From the NCBI GenBank assembly GCA_010093685.1, contig MU006245.1, positions 310,001 to 374,000 on the forward strand: DNA of 64,000 bases, given 5' to 3'. The position numbers were made by a program, and so were the translations under genes. Origin of the DNA: Ophiobolus disseminans (taxonomy: Eukaryota; Ascomycota; Dothideomycetes; Pleosporales; Phaeosphaeriaceae). Of the stretch, positions 10,838-20,988 are shown in pieces; position 1 is the first letter of the stretch, and the number at the start of each line of letters is the position of its first letter. The notes below the pieces were generated by a model that had not been told where the DNA came from, ran no database searches, and saw only the letters and a program-made list of their open reading frames with translations.

Positions 10838-12628
10838 CTATGCACACAATGAAGTCACCTCTCTAAGACTCTCCAGTACGACATGGTACAAGCGTCCTGA
10901 CCTGATGGACTCGTAGACGCGCGTATTGTACAAGCCAATGCTTGGGGTGACACCGTCCGTGGTCGCGGCCTCGGTCGAAGTCAAGTGCTCCTCGCCCAAG
11001 AATGGGACTCCAAGCTCGTCGCGAATGAAGCGGTACATGCGTCGCGAAGCCTGGCCAAGGAAAGGCGTGGCGTCAGGTGGGGCGTCGGTTCGGCCCTCCC
11101 GCTCGATGGTGCGCAGGTCCAGGGCTTGGCATAGCGCTAAGAGGTGGGCGGCGGCCAACTGCGACAAGACGTCAACGGCGTCGAGCGTGTAGCGGGCGGA
11201 CACGAGGGCCAGGGAGTTGAGCGACTGGTTGCCCATCTCGGCCGTCTGCACGTGCGAGCCCACGGGGTTAGCCAGGAAGCCCAGCTCCGACGTCAGGCCC
11301 GCCACGACGACGTCGATGCCCTTGAACAGGAACGAGTGGTTTGCGTCGTCGGAGCACAGGTTGGGCGGCAGGCCCCAGCTGGTGGCCGGATTCATCATCT
11401 CGGTGCACTGGGCGAAGAGCATGCGGCCGATGGTCTGGAGGCCCTGGCGCAGCTTCTCGGTCGCAGACGTGACGGCACGTGCCTGGAAGTTGCCGCCGTG
11501 ATAGACGCGGCCTGCTGCCGCGTCGATGAGCGGATTGTCCGTCACGGCATTCAGCTCGACCGTCAGCTGGTGGTGGGCGAGGCAGAAGTCCTCCAGCACG
11601 GGGCCGATCCACTGGCTGGCGGTGCGCAGCGAGTAGCGGTCCTGTCGCAGCGTCGCGTCGTGGCGGTCGTCGTGGCGGTGGAGCAGCCGCGAGCCGGCAA
11701 GGAAGGCCTTGATGTTGCGCGCGCTGTCGACCTGGCCGGCGTGGGGGCGCACCCGCGCAATGAAGGGCTCGAAGCTCTCGTCAGTGCCACGCAGAGCCTC
11801 GACGCTCATGGCCGTCAGCACCTGCGACAGCGCCGCGAGGTGGAGGCACTCGTGCGCCGCGAGAGCCGCCACCCCGGCCGACACGGCGGTGCCATTGACA
11901 ATGGCAAGGCCCTCCTTGGCATGCAGCTGAATCGGTGCGATGCTGGCTGCGGACAGGGCCTCGTCGGCCCGCATCACCCTTCGCGCCCCATCGACATGCC
12001 GTGGGCCAGCAAAGGCCGTGGCGCATGGCTTGCCTTGCATCAGGGCGCCGATCCATGCGAGCGCGCTGAGATCCCCTGACGCCGAAATACTTCCGCGCAC
12101 CGGGATGCGTGGAACCACGTCTTTGTTGAGGAGCGCCTCCAGCGACTCTGCAATGGCGACCCGGATGCCCGACGCTCCGCCGGCGAGCGAGTTGAGGCGG
12201 ATGAGCATGGACGCGCGCGCCCACGCTTCGGGCATGCAGGTAGCCGCAAGCGCGTCGTTGAGCGGAAGCCTCACAACGGGCTGCTGCTTGCCGTCCGCGA
12301 CAATACCACACGTCAGGTGACTGATCAGGCTCTGCTGGACCCTCTCAACGTCGTCGCTTCTGGTGTCAGCGCTTCCCCCGAATCCCGTGTTGACCCCGTA
12401 GATGACGTCTCCCTCGGCTATCTTCTCCGCGATCATCTTACTGCAGGCTTCCATGGCCTTGATGGACTCGGGCGTGAGCTTCACTTGCGCTAGGTCTCTC
12501 GAGACTGCCACCACGTCGGCAATGGTCAAGCTCCCGCCGTCAACTGCCCGCGTTTCCTTGGCCGACGAACAAGGATGGCGCCACTGCGATAGGACCAATT
12601 CTGTAAACGACCATACTGGGCTGGCCAT
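10838..12628 (-). CDS. Aromatic amino acid ammonia-lyase (PAL/TAL family, MIO enzyme)
   Basis: This is a single uninterrupted frame of 596 aa on the minus strand. The MIO cofactor triad Ala-Ser-Gly lies at residues 183-185 in GSISASGDLSAL. The catalytic Tyr loop is VIYGVNTGFGG (Y77), and FQARAV, QTAEMGNQSLNSLAL and ELNAVTDNPL supply the remaining active-site elements. The enzyme removes ammonia from phenylalanine or tyrosine to give cinnamate or 4-coumarate. The selectivity position reads SHL (H104-L105). His-Leu at this site is typical of tyrosine-preferring lyases, whereas Phe-Leu marks plant PAL. The protein is about 100 residues shorter than usual fungal PALs (about 700 aa). It lies between UbiA and SDR genes, so it may supply the aromatic precursor. 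An aminomutase or histidine lyase is less likely. Confidence 0.9.
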   Translation of the reverse strand: MASPVWSFTELVLSQWRHPCSSAKETRAVDGGSLTIADVVAVSRDLAQVKLTPESIKAMEACSKMIAEKIAEGDVIYGVNTGFGGSADTRSDDVERVQQSLISHLTCGIVADGKQQPVVRLPLNDALAATCMPEAWARASMLIRLNSLAGGASGIRVAIAESLEALLNKDVVPRIPVRGSISASGDLSALAWIGALMQGKPCATAFAGPRHVDGARRVMRADEALSAASIAPIQLHAKEGLAIVNGTAVSAGVAALAAHECLHLAALSQVLTAMSVEALRGTDESFEPFIARVRPHAGQVDSARNIKAFLAGSRLLHRHDDRHDATLRQDRYSLRTASQWIGPVLEDFCLAHHQLTVELNAVTDNPLIDAAAGRVYHGGNFQARAVTSATEKLRQGLQTIGRMLFAQCTEMMNPATSWGLPPNLCSDDANHSFLFKGIDVVVAGLTSELGFLANPVGSHVQTAEMGNQSLNSLALVSARYTLDAVDVLSQLAAAHLLALCQALDLRTIEREGRTDAPPDATPFLGQASRRMYRFIRDELGVPFLGEEHLTSTEAATTDGVTPSIGLYNTRVYESIRSGRLYHVVLESLREVTSLCA

Positions 12629-13521
12629 ATTGATTCAAACGCAAGAGGAAGAAAAAGAGGTATCAAACGTCCTCTACTGTACACCCTTCCACTTGAACAC
12701 GGCGATTCTTGCTTCTTACTTATACGATACCTCAGCTGCCCGGGACGCAGAAGTCGCCGATGCAGAGGATCATGTCCTACTGTAGAGCCCGTATAAAATC
12801 TACAACGCAGTGACGTACCTTTGTCTTTCGAGGCCCACCAATTGGACGTCGACCAGCATACCGTCACCATACGGGCACTTTCTAGGTCACATCCTATCTC
12901 CAGGCATGCACTCATCCCAGCGTATACACGCAGGCCGCAAGTGGATACAGGGTACTTAATTAAAACGAGGCAGTGACACTTGCATCTCCCCCGAATGAGC
13001 CCTTCCCATGCACTACCGTCAGTGCATCACGAAATACGAAATACGAGCTCCTTATCGCACCGCTGCTGCTGCTGCATGCAGGTCAGAAAACTTGCATGTC
13101 TTTCTACTATCTTGCATGGTGCTGTGCTTGATGCTGTACCTCGCCCGTTTCTGTGTTGACTCACTCGTCTGCCGGTGCAAGCCTGCAACACTAGAGATCA
13201 GTCAACCATAACATATGACAGCCGAGTATATCCGTTAATTAGAGTATCTAATGCACTAGAAACAGTAGGTTTAGGTAATTATAGATGAGATTTACTTTTC
13301 TCTCCACAAAGAAAGAAGTAGGTACTATATACTTCAGATAATTACTAATTAAGTATTATTATTATTATATAGAGATAATAAGATAAGAGTACGTAAGAGA
13401 GAGCTCTAGAGCGCGACATTATTTAAAAAGCCTAGTTCACTTTTACAATTCCTACACGTCAAAGACTTTACCGCTATAATTGTCTTGCGAACCGCTTCAC
13501 TCGCTCCTTCGGACCATTACC
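12629..13521. other. Divergent intergenic region, AT-rich in its right half
   Basis: This 893-bp gap holds the promoters of the ammonia-lyase (-) and the SDR (+). From about 13200 to 13420 it is AT-rich with TTATTATTATTATTATA-type runs. ATGCAGGTCAGA at 13076-13087 resembles the cluster motif seen at 6601 and 9453. A CTG trinucleotide run occurs just before it. I see no gene. Confidence 0.45.
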
Positions 13522-14527
13522 ATGTTCAATATAGCTGGCGCAGAAAGGAAACTCACTTGGCTTGTAACAGGCTCAAGCAATGGCATTGGGCTGGCTCTGG
13601 TAAGGTACATCTTAACCACCGGGGACAATGTCATTGCAACGTCCCGAAATCCAAGCAAGACGCCCGAACTGGTCAAAGAGATCGAATCGCATCCCAACGG
13701 CAAATGGATTGCCCTGGACATCTCCTGGTCCCAGGAAAACATCACCGAAGCGATTGGGGTGGCCGATGCATGCTTTGAAGGCGGAATTACCGCCATCGTT
13801 AACAATGCCGCATTCGCCGTTGCGGGAGCCATCGAGGATATCCCCGAGGAGGATGCAAAAGCCGAATTCGAGACGAATGTATGGGGCACAGTGCGTGTTT
13901 GCAAAGCCATTCTGCCCAGAATGCGCCAGAGGGGCAGCGGCACCATCGTGCAGATAAGCAGTGTTCTTGGCCTTGCCGTCTTCCCAGCCATGGGCATATA
14001 TTCCGCGTCCAAGTTCGCCCTCGAAGGTAAGCGCCCATCTCATCTCTTGCCACAAGCCTACCTAGGTACCTTTGGCTGATTTGTTGCGACCAGCCATCTC
14101 AGAAGCTCTTTCCCACGAGACACGCTCGTTTGGAATTCGCACACTGATAGTCAATCTCGGTACCTTCCAGACAAACTTCCTCGCCCCAGGTGCCATGCCC
14201 GTCGTCGAGCCGTCAGAACCGTACAAAGCCCCACACGTCGTCGCCACGACGATTCAATCCGAGCTAGACAAACATGGCAAGCAATTGGGCGATCCTGGAA
14301 AGGCGGCGAAAATCATACATGACGCCGTCAGTGGCAACGACCCGAGTTTGGCAAACGTCTTGAGACTGCCGTTGGGCGTCGATGGTTGGGAGGCTGCGAC
14401 AGCGCACATGGACCAAGTGCGGGACGATTTCAATACCTGTAAAGACGTTGCCTATAGTACGAATTGTGGCGCACCAAGGCGTCTATCCCGTAGCGCCCGC
14501 GTAGGGTTCAATGAACAGTTGTTCTAG
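13522..14527 (+). CDS. Short-chain dehydrogenase/reductase
   Basis: Two exons (13522-14026, 14094-14527) encode 312 aa. The N-terminal nucleotide-binding motif is TGSSNGIG (residues 16-23), the NNAA motif follows, and the catalytic Ser and YSASK tetrad occur in QISSVLGLAVFPAMGIYSASK. The intron splits the codon for Ala just after FALEG. These are hallmarks of classical SDRs (PF00106), which reduce or oxidise carbonyl/hydroxyl groups with NAD(P)H. The protein continues into a C-terminal extension that may fold against the active site. It is the last intact gene of the left-hand cluster and a likely tailoring enzyme, though an unrelated SDR next to the cluster cannot be excluded. Confidence 0.88.
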
Positions 14528-14683
14528 AGGTCTTGCAATAGTAAACAGTTTGTTGCAAGTGCTCTTGATGTGGCGCTTGACGATGCTCTTATTGCTGAAT
14601 AGAATTTGATAGTGAATATTATAACGTACGCTCTCTGAGATATATAGCTTCAATACCTACTAAATACCACATAAGTATGTGGT

Positions 14684-14699
14684 CCAATCTTAAGATTGG
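14684..14699. repeat. Perfect 16-bp palindrome
   Basis: CCAATCTTAAGATTGG is a perfect palindrome. It is preceded by GTATGTGGT, which also begins the tRNA-like sequences at 37.3 and 41.0 kb. The rest of 14528-14710 is intergenic with no gene visible. Confidence 0.6.
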
Positions 14700-14710
14700 T
14701 TGGCACTAAC

Positions 14711-15170
14711 GCGGGCCGCCTGATTGCAATTATGCTTGGACGCCTGGAGATGCATGTTGACGAGTGTATCGCAGCCTCCACCAGCCTCATGAGAGCCATC
14801 TTTGAAACAAGAGCAGCCAGTCTCCGATAGCGTGGACTGGCAAGCTAGCGGCACTATTTGATGCGACAAAGCTTGAGTCGGCCGTCAGAGATGTGATTAC
14901 CAGTCACAGGGCGAATAAAATTGACAATGATCGAGCAAAACAGGACTGCAAAGTGTAAGTACTCCCAATTATAAGAGTGTGATGAAGCTAACTTTCATCG
15001 TTTCGTTTGTCCGACTGCGCACGATACGGGAGAGATCGCACGCCTCAGGAGCTACAGCTCTAACAAGTTTCTCATTAGCGCTACTATTATTCAGGCGGCG
15101 CTTGCTGGAGCAAGGAATCTACATCAAGATGTCTGTGGGACCACACGATAATGGTCGTACTTATCGCCTC
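14711..15170 (+). pseudogene. Patatin-like phospholipase fragment (relic)
   Basis: Translated pieces in different frames match one after another the middle of fungal patatin-like phospholipases. They are IAIMLGRLEMHVDECIAA, then GKLAALFDATKLESAVRDVI with an acidic stretch ending DRAKQDCKV, then FVCPTAHDTGEIARLRSYSS. A GTAAGT intron-like start follows the second piece. The order agrees with the family, but stops and frame changes separate the pieces, and the catalytic GxSxG and DG[AG] ends are missing. It is a dead fragment, not a gene. It lies between the SDR and the broken copia element, a typical decay zone. Confidence 0.6.
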
Positions 15171-15699
15171 TGCGCCGAGATCGATCATGATGCCGAGGTG
15201 GTGGACTTGCTCTGGCATAGCTAGACGTTCAGTCAAGCTCCAGCTGTTAGATATGAGGTAGATTTGGGTGAAAGGGAACAGAGTTGCAGATAGCATATTC
15301 CACAGACCCCCTAGTCCTAAGAGGGACTAGGTGTTGCGGTGTTCATGTTTGCTTCCTTACCTCACTACACTCGTGCTCGGCCTGCTAGAGCGACGGTATA
15401 ATGGGCAACTTACCCCACTCAACGGTTCAATATTAACGTATTTGACTTTTGTATGAAGCTTGTTGTGCTCCTTCGTGACAATGCCAACAGTCTGCTAGTT
15501 GTCACACTAAATTGTAGGCGTACAGTTAAGCGTAAGGTTAATGCCAGCAAAGAAACGCATCCACTCTTCCATCTGCAAGGCAGCAAGAGAGAGCAAGAGC
15601 AACTCAGACTCTGTAGTTGATTTTGTGACTGTGCGCTAGATAGTTGATTTCCAGTCAATCATAAGTCCTCCAAACTTGAAGGTGTAGCCCTAAAGAGCT

Positions 15700-18600
15700 C
15701 CGGCAAGTCTCAGGTTTGTCAGCATACAAGGCATCGGATGATCCAAAGAAGAGAGGATCACGGTATGCCGGATTGTCTGATAGATACTCAGCTATGTTCT
15801 GCGCAGAGTAGAGGCTCCAAGAGCAAGAGCCTTTGTGCTGAGCAGGTAGCGCTAGGTCTGGCGGATCTTTGAGACATGAGACTGTCCTGGGTTAGTGAGG
15901 TGGCAGGCAAAGACAATGTGCGTTTGAGCAATGTCAGGTCTGCCCCAGACAGCGATACATGCAAGGGAACCAACAAGTTGTTGGTAGAGCTTCATTTGAG
16001 CACTGTCAGTCTCCTCTGTAGACTGTGGCAGCCAGTTCTCTGTCAGCGGGACGTCTAGAGCCTTGCCTACAGCTTCAATGCTGTATTAAGCGCACACCTT
16101 GTCAATGAAAGCGTCCTGGACTAGCTAGGTCTTGTGCAGTGCTTAATAGCGGACAATGCGGATGCCAAGGAACCAAGTAAGGTCTCCTATAGCTTTGATG
16201 TTGTATAGGTCCACTAGATCCTTCTCAAAGGACCAGTAGGGATAGACGTTTGATTGATGAAACGCCATAACAATGTCGTCAACGTAGACAAATAGGATGA
16301 GCTATCCGCTCGTATACAAGCAGGGAAAACCCTCAACTAGCTTCAGGCCCAGCTTGATGAGCTGTCAACGCAGCTCATTGTGCCATAGGATTGGTGACTC
16401 CTTTAGGCCGTACAAGGCGCAGAGTACCCGCATAATCTCGCCTCTAGTATGGCAGAATGCATTAGATGTTTCAATGTATAGTTTTTGATCAATCTTAGCG
16501 TTCAGGAAGGCAGTAGGAACGTCGTACTGCTTCGGTCCTAGATTAAAGTAGTTAGCAATTGCAATAAGAACGCGGAAGTTGCGTATTGCAAGTGTAGCAG
16601 TGTACGTGTTATCAAGTGGAGCTTGTAGGTCTCCTTAGACAACAAGTCAAGCCTTAAAGCGTAAAATATATCCATCTCCATCTGTCTTGTATGTGAAGAT
16701 CCACATCAGAGGCAGCACCTTGGCATCTGCAGTTGCCTTTGACTGATCTGTTTGGCCAAAGACGTCTTTGGCGCGTAGGTTTTGCTATTCAATCTCCATA
16801 GCGCATCAGAATTGATTGCCAAACATGTGTGTATCAAGCTGCTTTACTGCCTTTAGCAGAGGCGGCAGCTGTAATTGATGGATTTGCAGTATCTCATCTA
16901 CCTTGGAGGGTATTGAGAGAATCTCGGTCGAAAATTCTCGCAGGTAATTGACAAGAAGCTCAGGTCCTAGCCTCTCAGCAAAGGACTGGATCGCAAAGTT
17001 ATTCAGGTCTCTCTGCTTTCGAACGCGCTTGCCTGAGACAATGAGGCTTGTGTTAGTTAGGTCGAGATTGACGTCCTATAGCGCTTTGACGCCTTGTTAA
17101 CAATAGCCCCTAGGAACTACATGTATCGTGTCCTCCTCAGATAGTGTAGAGGTCAGCAGTGCATCATTAGATTTGAGTACGTTGTCAGTCTTCTCACCTC
17201 CTACCTAGGAGCCTCCAGCTCTCAGAGGTGAGGTCACAGGTGTTGTTTAGCGGCCGCGCTGTTGCTGACGAGCGGTCAACAGGTCCTCAATGCTGACATC
17301 GTTGTCCTGTTGTATCTCTAGATATTCGAGTAGCTCGATCACCTCCTCGATTACTAGCGTAGAGGCATAGCCATCCATTCCATTAAAGAAGAGCATAGGT
17401 TCGAATACAACGTTGCGTGTGACAAAAATAGTATCCTTTGAGGCAGCTATCTGCAGAAGATGTTGGTGCCTTAGTAGCCAATAAGGTAACCAATAAGAGT
17501 GCGCAATTCAAGCTTGTCAGCAGCTCTCAGGTTGCAGTTGTAGACGTAGGCGCGACAGCCAATAGGCCTCATATGGGAGACGAGTGGCTTCCGTCCCTTT
17601 TCGACCTCGTACGGCGTCTTCTAGTCTAGTGCTTTAGTGGGCGTACAATTGAGGATGTACGCGGCGGTGCGATACATCTCGTGTGATAGGTCTTTTGGTA
17701 GGTTAGCGTGTATGCGCATAGCGCGAGCTTGCTGAGTAAGAACTCCTCCTGCGCGCTCTATGAGGCCATTTGGTTCCTTTGTGCCGGCTGGGGCTGGTTC
17801 ATATAGCATTCCCAGCTCCTCAGTAGTGTTGATTACATTGTTGCCAAATCCTTGTTCATTGTCGCATCAAATAGCAACTACGTCACCATTGTACACGTGC
17901 TGAATTCAACGGATTAAGGCCATAAACTAATAAGTAAGTGTTGGCTTGTCCTTTTGCTTGATTGTAGCAATCTCATGACACTTTGAGTACTTGTCCATAG
18001 AGTGCAGAGCGTACTTACTACCGTCATGCACTCCTCACCTACAGGGATAATGTAGATCAAGTCTGTTGAAGGACATGAGATTTAGGGATCAGTCAGCGTT
18101 CAATCAACCACTTCACTCTGCACAAACTATCAATTCAATAAAGTCCATTGCAATTCGATAGAATAGTCGTTGTGCACAACTCTCAGCTAGCTGTCTCGAG
18201 ATAATGTGTGTCATTCGAGCTTCAATGCACATCTGGCAAAGACATTCCATGTAGTCTCCTGTCAGCTGAACGCCAATGACGTTTAGCTCAAGTTGATCGA
18301 CTGCCTTGCGGCCAGGATAGGCCTAGATCTGATAAGCAGCACGTTGATTGATAATGTTAGTAGGCTTTAACGCGTACAACGGGCAGTATGACGTCCCAAA
18401 CGTACTCAGCGGTAATTGGAGACGCAATAGCGGCGGTTGGCATAATGGCTCAGCATCAATCAACTAGTGTCCTCTATTGTACTCAAGTTGTGCAATGATG
18501 TTTGATAGTTGGTGCATGTACAGGACGTTGCGGCTAGGGTCAAAGTGGATTAACTCTGTTCAGCAGCGAGCGAGTCCCAGGATGCTTGTGAGGAAGCCTT

Positions 18601-18985
18601 CAACATACGCAATGTGTGTCAGCTTCGGCGTAAGTTGTCTATGTAGTGTACGTGCAACAAAATCCATCGTGCCCCAAGCTGTGATGAGAATACAGCTATT
18701 GCCCGCGTTAATAGAGCGACGTTCTGGATTATTGCTTGTCCTCTTCCAGCCTTTCCATGCCTCTGTGTTGATGACGTGTGTCGTGGACCCAGGATCAACA
18801 ATCCATCTGTCAAGTAGGTTAGTCTGAGCAGCATCATCGACAGCTATTGTTGTGAGACTTCCAACAGGCTCAGTGAGAGCGTCAATCGCGATAGTGCTGT
18901 CGTGGCCGTCGTAGCAATTGTGGCCGTCGTGGCCTTCATGGCCGCCGTGGCCGAGTGATGTGAGTGACAGGCTAGTTGATACCAC
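15700..18985 (-). pseudogene. Broken pol of the degenerate copia element
   Basis: On the minus strand the order is protease (about 18985-18560), integrase (about 18100-17600) and reverse transcriptase (about 16800-16150, with AFLNAKIDQKLYIET and the VYVDD box). RNase H follows at about 15850-15650. Each piece is readable for tens of codons between in-frame stops and shifts. No intact polyprotein remains. Confidence 0.7.
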
Positions 18986-19222
18986 GAACTTGTTGGTGCT
19001 AGCAGGCGATCTGCCGTCGTCAATGTGTAGTGATCCAGTGTTCTGTGCAGCGCTCTGAGGTTGGCGGGCTGTCCACCTCTCAAGAGCAGTCTTGATGCGC
19101 GCATTGATCCTAGGGTCCTTTTGTGCTTGTTCAACTTTGCGTACAGCCTCAGCTGCAGGCTGAAAGGTCTTTGGACGTTCTGGGTGGCATAAATTGAGAA
19201 TGAAGCAGTCAGTGTACTAATG

Positions 19223-19786
19223 CTACTTTCCACAGATGCAGGTGGGCGTTAGTCGTGCGCTGTCATGGTGACCTCGACCTGTTGATAGAGTCTCAGTTAG
19301 CTTCGCAATCTCTAACTCAGCAGCAGAGACTGCTAGGCCAGTAGAGTGAGGCTTTGTGCGGCGTAGGTACGTGGTCACCTCCGCAACGTATGTCTCTAGA
19401 GATGAGATCTCTGCAGTAGTGCCTTGTGCTTCATGTTTGAAGATCTTGCGTAGGCAGGATGTGGCGTACTCTTGATCAAGTGCTTTGCATGCAATCAGAA
19501 AGTCCTCTTGTAGTCGATTACCGTCAGTCTCTAGTAGGCTGACAGCCTTACCTTGAGCTGTGATGTATGTCCAGTTGGCTAGCCATTGCTCAACCTTCTT
19601 TGCGGCTTGTAGAGCAGTCTTGAGAGCGTTATACTTGTCAGCAAGCTTGCAGCGGCAAGTTGCATCTGTTAGACAAAGGAACTTCTTAAGAGTAACTAGT
19701 CGGTTGTAGGGTGTCTTGTGATCCTTAATCAGGTGTATGTAGCGTACAGCAATTGTCTTGCTGATATCCGTGTTTAGGTTGGCCAT
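19223..19786 (-). pseudogene. Gag-like remnant of the degenerate copia element
   Basis: A 187-codon minus-strand frame starts MANLNTDISKTIAVRYIHLI and ends in a zinc-knuckle start (TPTCICGK). It aligns in character with the Gag part of the intact element at 50.2 kb (SRTIASQHINLITDCSTPYD there, SKTIAVRYIHLIKDHKTPYN here). The frame is open but cut off from pol by stops. Confidence 0.7.
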
Positions 19787-20260
19787 AGCCTTCTTCTTGG
19801 TGTGGTACTTGGAGTGGCGGCGCTCCCATTGATTGCATTCCCAATAGTAGGATTCTCAATTGTCTGCATCCAGGTCAGAGAGCATGATAGCTCCAGCCTT
19901 TTAGTTGATGAGTTAAGGCTCAGTAGCCTCCGTCAGCTTAGGGAGAAGCTCCCTAGCTACGTCAGGATTGATGTACTGCCAGAGACCGTGGCGGTTGGCA
20001 ATGTCTTGGCAAATAAACAACTAGGTAAACCAGTTGTCTAGCGTGTTTAGTATGACTGTGACACGTGTCACAGCTGGATTAGACTCAGTAGCCATAGCAG
20101 AGGCTGTAGTTGTATATGAGGTGGACTCAGGTAGAGATCCAGGCAATGTGCGTCATAGGTGGACGCGGTAACGGTGCGTTGTGGGTGGACACAGTAATGG
20201 TGCGTTGTAGTGGACGCGATAACAGCAACGTGCGACTCAAGTAGAGTGACGATTGCAGCT

Positions 20261-20271
20261 GGGCTCATAAC
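20261..20271 (-). other. Primer-binding site, initiator tRNA-Met half-molecule type
   Basis: On the minus strand GTTATGAGCCC directly follows the LTR. It is complementary to the anticodon region of initiator tRNA-Met (GGGCUCAUAAC), the half-tRNA priming used by copia-type elements. The same 11 bases follow the LTR of the intact element at 50135. Confidence 0.7.
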
Positions 20272-20546
20272 TGTTGCGGTGTAGAAACAGCGCATATGCA
20301 GGAAGAATTGATGGATTGAATTGAGGTTGTATTGGGTGAAGCTACAAACAGTAGATATACGTGAGTGGCTGTGGACAGCGCTAGCTCAATGTAGGTAGTT
20401 GTATCTTGCTTACCGTAAAGGTGAGGTGCAATTGCTAACAAGGGAAGAGAGACTCTAAACCGTGACACTAGGACAGGGTAGCCTTCCGTCTCATCCCTCA
20501 AGAGACTGCACCAGAGACACGACAATACACACGTTGAACCCCAACA
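20272..20546 (-). repeat. LTR of the degenerate copia element
   Basis: The 275-bp sequence has the short inverted ends TGTTG...CAACA expected of an LTR. It lies immediately next to a primer-binding site and upstream (on the minus strand) of the gag relic. Confidence 0.7.
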
Positions 20547-20988
20547 CTTGTCATCCTCATCAGAACCCTATTATCTGACACCAGCTGAGGAGTGCATATA
20601 TGATCCTGCCAATGCGGGCTTTCCCAAATCTTTTCTAGAATGGGAATTTGGTGAAGTATCGGATTGCTGTTACAGCTATCATAATTCAGTGGAAAATAAG
20701 TTTGCGTGGCTGATGCTTGTGAAGGTGCCAATTGGGACAATGACGGGGTGAAGTCTGGGGAAGTCAAGAACGGCGGGGTGAAGTCTGCGGAAATTAAGAG
20801 CGGCGAGACCCAGAGACTAGATACGGAGGATATGCATGAGCAGGCGGGAATCTATGCGCAGTAATGACAGATAAGAATGAGAAAATCCAATTCACACGCT
20901 GATATTCCATGCATACTTTTCCACACGTACCAAAATCTTCTTTAGCTATTTCAAGTTGCCCATTTCTCATCTCCAGATACGACTAAAT
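20547..20988. other. Intergenic
   Basis: This 440-bp stretch lies between the copia relic and the broken unknown gene. It contains a short duplicated phrase (GACGGGGTGAAGTCTGGGGAA and GGCGGGGTGAAGTCTGCGGAA, about 20742-20791). No gene is visible. Confidence 0.4.

Larger units (their letters stand above)
15332..20546 (-). mobile_element. Degenerate Ty1/copia LTR retrotransposon
   Basis: Reading the minus strand from right to left, it holds a 275-bp LTR (20546-20272), an 11-bp primer site, a gag frame, protease, integrase, reverse transcriptase and RNase H pieces in copia order. Recognisable peptides include WIVDPGSTTH (protease), NGLIERAGG (integrase), VYVDDIVMA (reverse transcriptase) and FFGSSDALYADKPE (RNase H). 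Many stops, mostly TAG, break the frame, so it cannot move by itself. The left LTR is not recognisable beyond TGTTGCGGTGT at 15332, and no target duplication could be matched. It belongs to a different LTR family from the intact copy at 50 kb. Confidence 0.8.

Noticed and set aside
11144..12079. Long plus-strand open frame (311 codons) opposite the ammonia-lyase gene
   Set aside because: It is an antisense shadow of a GC-rich coding region; the peptide is low-complexity (Arg/Gly/His/Ala) with no family features, while the minus strand carries a complete conserved enzyme.
15300..15330. Hairpin CCTAGTCC-TAAGA-GGGACTAGG beside the copia relic as a possible terminator or transposon end
   Set aside because: No matching partner at the other side and eukaryotic genes do not use such terminators; kept only as an unexplained inverted repeat.
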